Shown piece by piece: positions 1 through 6,915 of a stretch of DNA of 11,035 nucleotides. Position numbers and translations under genes: made by a program. The notes under the pieces were generated by a model, which saw nothing but the letters and a program-made list of their open reading frames with translations, did not search any database and was not told where the DNA came from. Origin of the DNA: Planctomycetaceae bacterium (GTDB lineage Bacteria; Planctomycetota; Planctomycetia; Pirellulales; Thermoguttaceae); the NCBI GenBank assembly GCA_031259095.1, contig JAIRLW010000446.1, positions 1-11,035 of the forward strand, written 5' to 3'. Position 1 is the first letter of the stretch. Every line of letters starts with the position of its first letter.

Positions 1-43
1 GATACCAGCGAACCCGCCGACTTTTAACAATTTAAAAAAAGAT

Positions 44-119
44 GTCTGAACACAGGGTCATAGTCGGCTATCGCCGACGCGACCATGGGTGAACACCCTT
101 TGACAAAAGGTCGCCTACC
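44..119 (-). repeat. Single GTAG-headed multi-hairpin (REP-like) unit
   Basis: Read on the minus strand, this begins GGTAGGCGACC at 119 and runs through a small hairpin (GGGT-GAAC-ACCC) to the palindrome GTCGGC-GATA-GCCGAC (63-78). Positions 44-78 match 6058-6092 of the paired element at 31 of 35 bases, so this is a single copy of the same family. It lies downstream of the stop codon of the 1423-residue gene. No function can be read from the sequence. Confidence 0.75.
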
Positions 120-124
120 AGATA

Positions 125-138
125 GAAAGTCGCCTACT
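125..138 (-). repeat. Fragment of the GTAG-headed repeat end
   Basis: The short stretch AAAGTCGCCTACTT repeats the outer end of the neighbouring unit (AAGGTCGCCTACC at 107-119). It looks like a leftover end of a second copy or a local duplication. It is short, so chance similarity is possible. Confidence 0.4.
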
Positions 139-146
139 TGAGTTTT

Positions 147-189
147 GGGGATTAGGGACATTGGGGACGATAGGAACTACTAATGGGAC
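147..189. repeat. 9-bp-period GGGAC repeat, single arm
   Basis: GGGA/GGGAC blocks recur at 9-base spacing (GGGGATTA, GGGACATTG, GGGACGATA, then a diverged GGAAC block and a final GGGAC). This copy shows only the G-rich arm; I see no facing CCC-rich arm, unlike the copies in the gaps at 5832, 6807, 8441 and 9373. The rest of 1-308 beyond the two repeats shows nothing I can name. Confidence 0.7.
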
Positions 190-308
190 AAAATGAGATA
201 ACTCATATTTTCGTGTCGATTCGCGTCTTTCGTTGTTAAAAATCAAGAGTGGAAATTCCGCTGAATTATTAACGTAAACAATTGTCGCTCCATTTCCGAA
301 ATAATCTA

Positions 309-3300
309 TCAATTTTGTACATTTTCTGATACCTTGTCAAAATTGGTTAGTTCGGCAAGCGGTTGTTTGTTCGTGGAATGAGTTCGGCGTGGGAAACGTC
401 TTATTTTCGTTGCGGAATCGTTTGCGGAATGAGAACGGATCATGCCAAAACCAAGTGCAACCACTGTTCCCCAAAATGCACCGCCCGAAATGTCCATCAG
501 AGATGGAATCGTTAATTGTGTCAGAATTTTAAACAAAATTAAAAGTAACACAAGAAAAATCGGCGAGGAAAACGGTTTTCGTGTTGTCACAACAATAATC
601 GTCAGAAACGCCAACCAATAATAAGCGGTCAATGTTCCCTGATGAACAATGTAAAACGATTGATCCACTCCATCGGGTATCTCAAACGCATTCCAATTCG
701 GCATCACCGACGTCAAACGAATCATGGATGGAGAAATCTGCCAAGGCGTTGCAAACGGAGTTGTATCTTTAAACCACTCCTCCAAAGAAACCCATTGAAA
801 ACGGCTAAAACCTGTTTGTAACGGCAAATCGAAAGATTCGGAAGAAATCCGAACCGGATTAACTGTTTCAGGAATATATTGCGAACAATTATTGATTGAT
901 CGGGAAAAAAAACGGCGATGCAACGAATTAGTCAGAAATGAAGTAACATAAAATGTGTATTCTTTAATTTTGTCTGACCGGACTTTTGACGAAACAAGTA
1001 AAACCAACCCCGAACGTTCAAATAAATCCACACCGCGTTGTTCCATTAAATCCGTTTCATAAAATGAAACCGGCGACGACGGTGTTACGCCAAGCAGGAG
1101 TAACGATTGTTTGTCAATGATCATTTTCACCTCAACGCCTTTTTCGTCGCCGCGCCGGATTTTGCCCAACATTTCCAATAATCGTTTTTCGTTACCGAAT
1201 AAATCTGTCCAACTCGTTTTATGTTCCGATGTTCGGACAGGTTCGTTTTGTGCGGCGGGGTTGAGTAAAGTTCGGTCAACATCAAACGCCGTTGGATTGG
1301 GCTTTTTCAAATTTGTTGCAATCCAGTTGAAAAAAATCTGAGAAGCCTGCGTCGCGTCCTGATAACGGCTTTTACCGAAACAAAATTCCTTCCACGCGGC
1401 AAGAGAAAAAAGATCAAATCGGGTATTCGTCAAAAAATGATTCATCGCATCCGGTAACGGAAAAGAATGGTTTTCTGCCGTGTTTAACGTAACCGAATGA
1501 CATGAACTCACTTCAAATTCCGGCGGAAACCATAATGTCCCGTTTTTGGAAAGAACCGGAATGTCTGCCGAAGGATATTGCGGTTTCAGTTTTTGCTGAT
1601 TTCGCAGCGGAATATTTTGATGCGAATATTCTAACGAAACAGAAACAAAACGAGTTCCTTCCGGCAAAGGAACAGTAACAATATTTTGCAGCGGCGGTTT
1701 CGTCGCCGGTTTATCCGTTTTATTCTTTGGATTATTTTCTTTTACGTTATTTTCTTTCAAACTATTTTCATATTCGGGCTGCCATGAAATTTGTTGGTCA
1801 TCACGCCAAACAGCATGGACGTCGCCAACATCAATACCTTCCGGTAACCGAATTTTCAGTGAATCTTTTCCGTAATTTTCCAGCAGGAAAATCGCATTGT
1901 CTTTGACAATTCCTTCCGATTCATATTGCGTATCGAGACGAAGCGACCAAATCCACGCCGACGGCGGCATTTCCTCGCGGTTTAATCGTTGCAACAAAAT
2001 CGGATTTTGCAATGAAGATTGCATTTCCTCTTCAGGATCATATCGAAACGCCGACCGGATTTCCTGATAACGATACCATTCGGTCGGAGCCGCCGGAATC
2101 GATTTAAGACGGGAATTGACAATATGATATTGAAACAGTTTTGGCGATTCAATATAAATTTCTCCTTTTTGTGTTACCGCTAACGGCAGAGCCGCTAAGG
2201 GAATCGGGACGGAATCCGATAGAGGAATCGAAGAAACCGCACGAAATTCAAACGCCGACGTTTGCGGAACCGCCAGACGAATCTCCCACGTTTCACCGCG
2301 ATTCAACGTATCGGAAACATTTTGAGATTGTAAAAACGGTAGAATTTCCTGCTGTTCTTTTTCGGACAATAAACGTACTTGAAGCGGTTGAATCAATTCC
2401 GAAACGCCTGACCATGTCCAAATATTGTTTTTTTGTTCCTGATTTTTTTCATGAGATTCCGATGTTAAACGTGACACTAAATGCGGCGTTAAATGAACAT
2501 AAACACGGTCAACAGAGGAATCAACCGGTTGACATCGAAAACGGAACGAAGGAATTAGTTCTTTTTCTTTGAGTAAAACGTTACCGATAATTTCCGCACT
2601 ATAATTCGGTTTCAAACGTTCCATACTGAAACGGATTTCCTGCGTTTGGGAGTTGAGCGGAAACAAAATTCCTGAAGGCGGATCGCTAAAATATTGACTC
2701 ACACGCGAATCCGAATGAGGAATTTCAAACGCCGAATGATTTTGGGAACGATATTGTAAATGATACGGAATGGTCGATTGAACGGCAACCGCAAGATAAT
2801 GCGATTCATCCTGACGACGCGGCAACGCAAGCGGTGAAACATCGCTCAAACGGAAATCGTTTTGTAAACCGGCTTGAAAACGTCCGGTCAACTGAAGACG
2901 AAGAGATTTACGTAACCGAAGCGGATGTTTCAATTGAATAGAAAGAATTTGTAACGATTCTCCCTCTTCTCCCGAAAATTCCGAATGATTGAAACGCGAA
3001 TTTTGCGCATCAATAATATCCCAAGTAAGAATTTCGTTGCCGCCGGAAACTTTGGTCGCGTCAACTGTCCAGTAAACGCTTCGGAGAGAATCAATCGTCC
3101 AATGAGGTGAAATCGGAAACTCAAGCGTGTAACGATTACCTTCGACCATATAGCAATCGACAATCATATTACCGCGAATTTCATTGTTTCCCCATTGAAT
3201 CTGCACGGCGCTGTTCAGATGAACGCGGGGAGTATGTGAAACAAAATCTACGGTGATTTGCGAATCGTCTTCAAAAAATTGAAAGACAAATTGTTCCCAA

Positions 3301-4580
3301 TCCGCACGATCCACCGGATTACGCGGCGTTACCTGAACGGCGCGTTCACAAGAAATATTCCGTATCAAAAACGGACTTTGAACGTGAACGCCGCAACGTG
3401 TTTCTTTCCAAAACACATTGGAGGAAACAACCCGAACACGCGGCAACGTCCACGATTGATTTTCATGAACCGAACAAACCGCTTCTACAGTCAGTTCTCC
3501 CGGTTCCTCTTTGACAACGCCGGAAAGATCAATATGAATACGTGTTACGGGAGAAGATGACGTTACGGTTAACGGCGACCATAAAACAGACTGCTCGCCA
3601 TACCGAACATCAACCACCCGAAGCGGCATTTCCAAATCCAAAAGCAATTCGTTAAGACGCGCATCCGATTTGTCAAAAAAAATCTTTGCTGTTACATCCA
3701 TTCCTTGCGGCATAATACTGTATCGGATCGTCTGCTGAATTGCTGTTTTTTGCCGAGTCGGTTGTAACTTTTCGTCGTGAGTCATGGTCAACAAAATCGG
3801 CGCATTTCGACCCGGCAAAATCCGCCAACGGCGACTATTCGGATTTTCCATCTGTATTTCCTGAGTCTGTTGATCTTGTTGAATTTGTTGCGTTTTTTCG
3901 GCAATCGGTTCTTCCATAACAAGTCCGCTCGAAATAACCGGAATCACAGCAACCGGCAATTCCAGTAACAACTCAACCGACGGACAAGATGGAAATGAAA
4001 ACTGGAACGATAAATCGCGTTGGAGATCGTTTCGGCTTCGGAGCGACCAGCGAAACCAAACACGTTTTGTTACGGCGTCTTTTTCAACGGGAAGAATCAG
4101 ATGAATTTTGTCGTCCGGTTCACGCACAAGAGCAACCGGCGTTCCGTCTTCCAACGCCAATTGATCAATCCAAAAGCCCAACGAATCAAACGTAATGGAA
4201 TGACCGGTTTGGGAATGACCGGATTGAATTTCAAAATAACCTTGTCCCTGAACCAATTGACGACCTTCTAATTTTGCGTCAAGAACAATTCGCGTCAAAC
4301 CGTTCCATTCCTCTGGATTGATTTGTCCGGCGGGTTTTTTTGACCATTCCGTCCATTGCTCAAAAACGTTACGATCCAACGGTAAATACCGACCGGGTCC
4401 GTAGGGCCAATCGTCAATCTTTTCCAACGGCGCCAACCAACGCCGAAACCGAATCGGTTCCGTATTCTCTTTCCGACTTTCTTCCTGTCCGAAACAAACC
4501 GCAATCAATCCCGTCAACACAAACAGGATAAACAATTGCTGAAACAAAACGGTTTTTTTGACGTTGCGATCAATAAACAT
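309..4580 (-). CDS. Large exported protein of unknown function with C-terminal membrane helices
   Basis: I do not recognise a named family. The 1423-residue product begins with a basic N-region and a hydrophobic stretch (residues about 11-30) ending near VCFG, so a signal peptide cut around residue 31 is likely. A long body follows, rich in beta-type sequence and aromatic residues, with a Gln-rich linker (about 226-246) and an Asn/Lys/Pro linker (about 936-964). Near the C-terminus are three hydrophobic segments (about 1315-1332, 1337-1360 and 1364-1381), then a basic 40-residue tail. The expected layout is a large domain outside the cytoplasmic membrane, anchored at its C-terminal end. The early motif RFRRWLAP followed by a WPYGPGRYLPLD segment recalls large planctomycete-type hypothetical proteins; that is memory, not a search. 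The start is the ATG at 4580, directly before the export signal. The gene is last in the series, 96 bp after pheS. Cell-envelope function is inference only. Confidence 0.85.
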   Translation of the reverse strand: MFIDRNVKKTVLFQQLFILFVLTGLIAVCFGQEESRKENTEPIRFRRWLAPLEKIDDWPYGPGRYLPLDRNVFEQWTEWSKKPAGQINPEEWNGLTRIVLDAKLEGRQLVQGQGYFEIQSGHSQTGHSITFDSLGFWIDQLALEDGTPVALVREPDDKIHLILPVEKDAVTKRVWFRWSLRSRNDLQRDLSFQFSFPSCPSVELLLELPVAVIPVISSGLVMEEPIAEKTQQIQQDQQTQEIQMENPNSRRWRILPGRNAPILLTMTHDEKLQPTRQKTAIQQTIRYSIMPQGMDVTAKIFFDKSDARLNELLLDLEMPLRVVDVRYGEQSVLWSPLTVTSSSPVTRIHIDLSGVVKEEPGELTVEAVCSVHENQSWTLPRVRVVSSNVFWKETRCGVHVQSPFLIRNISCERAVQVTPRNPVDRADWEQFVFQFFEDDSQITVDFVSHTPRVHLNSAVQIQWGNNEIRGNMIVDCYMVEGNRYTLEFPISPHWTIDSLRSVYWTVDATKVSGGNEILTWDIIDAQNSRFNHSEFSGEEGESLQILSIQLKHPLRLRKSLRLQLTGRFQAGLQNDFRLSDVSPLALPRRQDESHYLAVAVQSTIPYHLQYRSQNHSAFEIPHSDSRVSQYFSDPPSGILFPLNSQTQEIRFSMERLKPNYSAEIIGNVLLKEKELIPSFRFRCQPVDSSVDRVYVHLTPHLVSRLTSESHEKNQEQKNNIWTWSGVSELIQPLQVRLLSEKEQQEILPFLQSQNVSDTLNRGETWEIRLAVPQTSAFEFRAVSSIPLSDSVPIPLAALPLAVTQKGEIYIESPKLFQYHIVNSRLKSIPAAPTEWYRYQEIRSAFRYDPEEEMQSSLQNPILLQRLNREEMPPSAWIWSLRLDTQYESEGIVKDNAIFLLENYGKDSLKIRLPEGIDVGDVHAVWRDDQQISWQPEYENSLKENNVKENNPKNKTDKPATKPPLQNIVTVPLPEGTRFVSVSLEYSHQNIPLRNQQKLKPQYPSADIPVLSKNGTLWFPPEFEVSSCHSVTLNTAENHSFPLPDAMNHFLTNTRFDLFSLAAWKEFCFGKSRYQDATQASQIFFNWIATNLKKPNPTAFDVDRTLLNPAAQNEPVRTSEHKTSWTDLFGNEKRLLEMLGKIRRGDEKGVEVKMIIDKQSLLLLGVTPSSPVSFYETDLMEQRGVDLFERSGLVLLVSSKVRSDKIKEYTFYVTSFLTNSLHRRFFSRSINNCSQYIPETVNPVRISSESFDLPLQTGFSRFQWVSLEEWFKDTTPFATPWQISPSMIRLTSVMPNWNAFEIPDGVDQSFYIVHQGTLTAYYWLAFLTIIVVTTRKPFSSPIFLVLLLILFKILTQLTIPSLMDISGGAFWGTVVALGFGMIRSHSANDSATKIRRFPRRTHSTNKQPLAELTNFDKVSENVQN

Positions 4581-4641
4581 TGTAAAATTTTCGTAATATT
4601 TCAGTGGAATTTTCCTGATTATTTCAGAAATTGGAGGCAGT

Positions 4642-4670
4642 GTAGGCGGACGGCAATTGGTATTGCCTGC
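4642..4670 (+). repeat. GTAG-headed repeat fragment with a 6-bp hairpin
   Basis: Starting with GTAGGCGG, this short gap segment contains the perfect stem GGCAAT-TGGT-ATTGCC (4652-4667). Positions 4648-4670 match the reverse complement of 6036-6060, the centre of the paired element, with one visible mismatch in the core. It therefore looks like a remnant of the same family. It sits 7 bp downstream of the pheS stop codon but has no following T-run on the transcribed strand, so I do not call it a terminator. Confidence 0.55.
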
Positions 4671-4676
4671 GTTTTG

Positions 4677-5699
4677 CTAGAGAATTGGAGCAAATTGTTC
4701 ATAAAAACGGACGTCGCCGGAGTTGAAATATCTGATGTCGCGGATTCCGTATTTCATCATGGCGAGCCGCGTCAGACCAAGACCAAACGCAAAACCGCTA
4801 AACTCTTTCGGATCAATTCCGCCGAATTCCAACACTTTCGGATGAGTCAGACCGCAAGGAATGAGTTTGATCCAGCCGTCGCCGCAAGTCGGACAACCGC
4901 TTCCGCCGCAAAACAGACAATTCAGATCAAGTTCAAACCCCGGTTCGACAAACGGAAAAAAACCGGGGCGCAATCGGACTTTCACCTCGCGCTTGAACAC
5001 TTCGCTAAGCAATGTTTTCATCACGCTGATCAGATTGGCAACAGAAATATTGCGGTCAACCATCAGCCCTTCACATTGATAAAAGGTATTTTCGTGACTT
5101 GGATCGATTGATTCATAACGAAAACACCGACCCGGAAAAATACCGCGAAACGGCGTGCCAAACCGTTTCAACGCTCGAACCTGATTTGAAGAAGTATGCG
5201 TGCGAAGAACCATCTCATTTTTCAGCCAGAACGTGTCTTGCATATCCCGCGCCGGATGATCTGATGGAATATTGATAGACTCGAAATTATTAAATTCGGT
5301 TTCTGCTTCGGGGCTGTCGAGAACCGTAAAACCCATTCCTTCAAAAATTTCTTCGAGTTCCATCTGAACCATGCTAATCGGATGCAACGCTCCAAGCGAG
5401 CACGCCGAACCGGGAACGGTCAAATCAATCAAACGATGAACCTGAGAAGTTTTCGTATTTTGGTTTTGAGCGGTTAAACGGTTGAGTGTTTCCTGAATCT
5501 GTTCGGTTGCAAAGTTTTTGAGTTGATTTAATTCCTGACCGAAATTCTTTTTTTGTTCCGGTGAAAGTTTACTAAAATCGGTTTCTTTCGCAAGGTTTGT
5601 AATAATTCCTTTACGGCCCAAATATTGGATACGAATTTGTTCAACTTCATTCAGGGTTGTAACATGCGACAATGCCGTTAAAAGTTCGTCTTGAATCAT
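4677..5699 (-). CDS. pheS: Phenylalanine--tRNA ligase alpha subunit (class II)
   Basis: PheS is the catalytic subunit of the alpha2-beta2 enzyme that attaches phenylalanine to tRNA-Phe using ATP in the cytoplasm. The 340-residue product has the expected order: an N-terminal coiled-coil tRNA-binding arm (about 1-80), the HPIS segment at 106-109, DMQDTFWL (152-159), LRTHTSSNQVR (165-175), the class II motif 2 region PGRCFRYE (189-196) with YQCEGL, RLRPGFFPF..PG.E (242-256), and motif 3 GLGLTRLAMMKYGI (306-319). Four cysteines in a CxxC-GC-xxC arrangement (261, 264, 269, 272) could bind zinc, as in some other PheS proteins. I chose the ATG at 5699; an in-frame TTG ten codons upstream (5729) would add a hydrophobic extension that does not fit the family. 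No clear ribosome binding site is visible. pheT, often next to pheS, is not adjacent: the next gene downstream is the large exported protein. Confidence 0.96.
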   Translation of the reverse strand: MIQDELLTALSHVTTLNEVEQIRIQYLGRKGIITNLAKETDFSKLSPEQKKNFGQELNQLKNFATEQIQETLNRLTAQNQNTKTSQVHRLIDLTVPGSACSLGALHPISMVQMELEEIFEGMGFTVLDSPEAETEFNNFESINIPSDHPARDMQDTFWLKNEMVLRTHTSSNQVRALKRFGTPFRGIFPGRCFRYESIDPSHENTFYQCEGLMVDRNISVANLISVMKTLLSEVFKREVKVRLRPGFFPFVEPGFELDLNCLFCGGSGCPTCGDGWIKLIPCGLTHPKVLEFGGIDPKEFSGFAFGLGLTRLAMMKYGIRDIRYFNSGDVRFYEQFAPIL

Positions 5700-5799
5700 G
5701 GGAGCAAAGAGTAATAAATAAAACAACAACCAAAAATCATAAACAGTCTTAATTTTAACGGATTCAATCTGAAATGTAAAGATAGAACAGGAAACCTCT

Positions 5800-5831
5800 A
5801 ATAATTCACCGAGTTTTTAAGAAGAATTATT
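5800..5831. repeat. Small inverted repeat upstream of pheS
   Basis: AATAATTC (5800-5807) pairs perfectly with GAATTATT (5824-5831) across a 16-base loop. It is AT-only in part and lies about 100 bp upstream of the pheS start. It could be chance in an AT-rich gap; no function is claimed. Confidence 0.35.
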
Positions 5832-5908
5832 TATCCCGTTTGTCCCTCATGTCCCAATCGTCCCTCTATTGAAAAAGTTAGAGACCTCAGGGACGATTGG
5901 AACAAATA
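5832..5908. repeat. 9-bp-period GTCCC/GGGAC inverted repeat
   Basis: The left side has TCCC or GTCCC blocks at 9-base spacing. Its segment GTCCCAATCGTCCCT (5851-5865) pairs with AGGGACGATTGGAAC (5889-5903) with one mismatch over 15 bases. It belongs to the family found in most gaps of this window and lies in the dtd-pheS gap. No T-run follows on the minus strand, so it is not a classical terminator. Confidence 0.75.
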
Positions 5909-5959
5909 TACTTTGAGATAAAATTTGCTGATTGTTTTGGAATTTGGGGGATAGTTGGT

Positions 5960-6120
5960 GGTAGGCGACCTTTCGCCGAAAGGTCGGTCGGCGTTAGCCG
6001 ACTTGCCCCTGTTGACGGACGGCAATCTGATACAATCGGCAGGCAATACCAATTTCCGTCCGAACACAGGGGCAACGTCGGCTATCGCCGACGTGATGTT
6101 TCAGCGAAACATCATCTACC
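5960..6120. repeat. Paired GTAG-headed REP-like units in inverted orientation (BIME-like)
   Basis: This 161-bp element is an imperfect inverted repeat. It opens with GGTAGGCGA and closes with TCATCTACC. The left arm has hairpins at 5967-5985 (GACCTTTCG-C-CGAAAGGTC) and 5987-6002 (GTCGGC-GTTA-GCCGAC). The right arm has them at 6077-6092 (GTCGGC-TATC-GCCGAC) and 6095-6113 (GATGTTTC-AGC-GAAACATC). Inside these, TTGCCCCTGTT plus GACGGACGG (6003-6022) pairs with the segment at 6056-6075. Outer stem and four side hairpins together could fold as a cruciform or a branched RNA. A GTAG head followed by a hairpin is the known layout of REP units handled by REP-associated Y1 transposases; no such gene is in this window. 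It fills most of the dtd-pheS gap. Confidence 0.8.
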
Positions 6121-6194
6121 TTTTGATTTTTAGACATAAACAATGATCTCCCCAAAATGTGAAACAATCAGAAAATTTGTGTGGATTATTCCTT

Positions 6195-6647
6195 TCAATG
6201 TTGTGCGGTATCAATCCAAACGGTAACAGGACCATCATTGACCAGTTCGACGTGCATTTCATTACGGAATGCGCCGGTTGCAACGGAAACGCCCAGATTT
6301 CTGATTGTTTCGACGAAAACCTGATAAAGCCGATCTGCTTTATCCGGTGGAGCCGCTTCGGTAAAACTTGGTCTTCTCCCTTTTCGGCAATCGGCGTAAA
6401 GAGTGAACTGGCTTACCACTAACATCGAACCGCCGACGTCAATTAGTGAACGATTCATTTTTCCGACGTCATCTTCAAAAATACGGAGTTCCGTACATTT
6501 TTTTGCCAACTCTTTTGCGTCATTTTCACTGTCTTCGGTTCCAACACCCAGAAGCGCCAACAACCCAACCCCGATTTCACCAGTGATGTTACCGGTTGCC
6601 GGAAGAGTTACCAAAGCCCGTTTGACACGCTGAATACAAACCCGCAT
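6195..6647 (-). CDS. dtd: D-aminoacyl-tRNA deacylase
   Basis: Dtd removes D-amino acids (and in many bacteria glycine mischarged on tRNA-Ala) from tRNA, acting as a homodimeric proofreader in the cytoplasm. The 150-residue product is full length for the family. It starts with MRVCIQRV, the typical first strand, and carries SQFTLYAD (79-86) followed by RKGRRPSF (88-95). The C-terminal NDGPVT segment (137-142) holds the Gly-cisPro dipeptide (139-140) that enforces chirality. The usual small-residue segment before it reads GAFRNEM (125-131), more diverged than the common FGA/FAA form. The ATG at 6645-6647 is the only sensible start, and no Shine-Dalgarno sequence precedes it. Repeat-filled gaps lie on both sides, so co-transcription with pheS or the 505-residue gene is uncertain. 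Confidence 0.96.
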   Translation of the reverse strand: MRVCIQRVKRALVTLPATGNITGEIGVGLLALLGVGTEDSENDAKELAKKCTELRIFEDDVGKMNRSLIDVGGSMLVVSQFTLYADCRKGRRPSFTEAAPPDKADRLYQVFVETIRNLGVSVATGAFRNEMHVELVNDGPVTVWIDTAQH

Positions 6648-6690
6648 TTGCTTGTAAAAGAAGGAAATAATAATAGGTCAATAATTAAGA

Positions 6691-6767
6691 GGTAGGCGAT
6701 GTTTCACCGAAGGGCCTTCACCCGCCATTGCGTCGGCGATAGCCGACTTGCCTCTGTTTACGGACGG
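6691..6767 (+). repeat. Single GTAG-headed multi-hairpin (REP-like) unit
   Basis: Starting GGTAGGCGA (6691-6699), this copy follows the left half of the paired element at 5960. It has a diverged first hairpin (GAAGG-G-CCTTC at 6709-6719), then GTCGGC-GATA-GCCGAC (6732-6747), then a 20-base tail (6748-6767) differing at two positions from 6003-6022. It has no inverted partner, so it is a single unit, in the gap between the 505-residue gene and dtd. Confidence 0.75.
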
Positions 6768-6798
6768 AAATGATTCGTATTCCTTTCCCGAATCATTT
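6768..6798. repeat. Perfect 10-bp hairpin abutting the repeat unit
   Basis: AAATGATTCG (6768-6777) pairs perfectly with CGAATCATTT (6789-6798) over an 11-base loop. It begins at the base after the GTAG-headed unit ends, so it may be an extra part of that copy. The other copies do not show it. No T-run gives it a terminator look. Confidence 0.5.
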
Positions 6799-6806
6799 AA
6801 TCATTT

Positions 6807-6869
6807 ATCCCTAATATCCCATTAGTCCCTAAAGTCCCTTTTTATAGGGACGATAGGGACTAATGGGAC
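6807..6869. repeat. 9-bp-period GTCCC/GGGAC inverted repeat
   Basis: TCCC blocks at 9-base spacing face GGGAC blocks across a 6-base loop. The arms 6816-6839 and 6846-6869 pair at 21 of 24 positions, including ATTAGTCCCT against AGGGACTAAT. It lies about 46 bp downstream of the stop codon of the 505-residue gene. A transcript would form a strong hairpin there, but no U-tract follows. Confidence 0.8.
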
Positions 6870-6889
6870 CAATAATCCATTAATCAATT

Positions 6890-6915
6890 GGCAATTGATA
6901 TTTTTAGAGATTCCC
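6890..6915 (-). repeat. 26-bp motif shared by two gene 3' ends (copy 1)
   Basis: This stretch shares 22 of 26 bases with 8535-8560, including the run TATTTTTAGAGA. Here it overlaps the last base of the TAG stop of the 505-residue gene; the other copy lies about 30 bp beyond the motB stop. The same position relative to gene ends suggests a short dispersed repeat or a shared 3' signal. The function is unknown. Confidence 0.5.

Noticed and set aside
115..312. Possible 65-residue minus-strand gene overlapping the stop of the giant gene
   Set aside because: It has a TTG start with no ribosome binding site, and much of it is translated repeat DNA (the GGGAC run and the REP-like end).
2141..2572. 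143-residue plus-strand frame inside the giant gene
   Set aside because: It lies antisense to a clearly coding frame, with low-complexity composition and no recognisable domain.
309..4580. Lipoprotein signal in the giant protein (Cys29)
   Set aside because: The residues before the Cys (LIAV) do not fit a lipobox; a standard signal peptidase site after VCFG fits better.
4536..5111. 191-residue plus-strand frame across the pheS 3' end
   Set aside because: It overlaps the conserved catalytic part of pheS on the other strand, so it is a shadow frame.
5700..5729. Upstream TTG start for pheS
   Set aside because: The added ten residues (MLFYLLLFAP) are hydrophobic and not part of the PheS family, and no ribosome binding site supports them.
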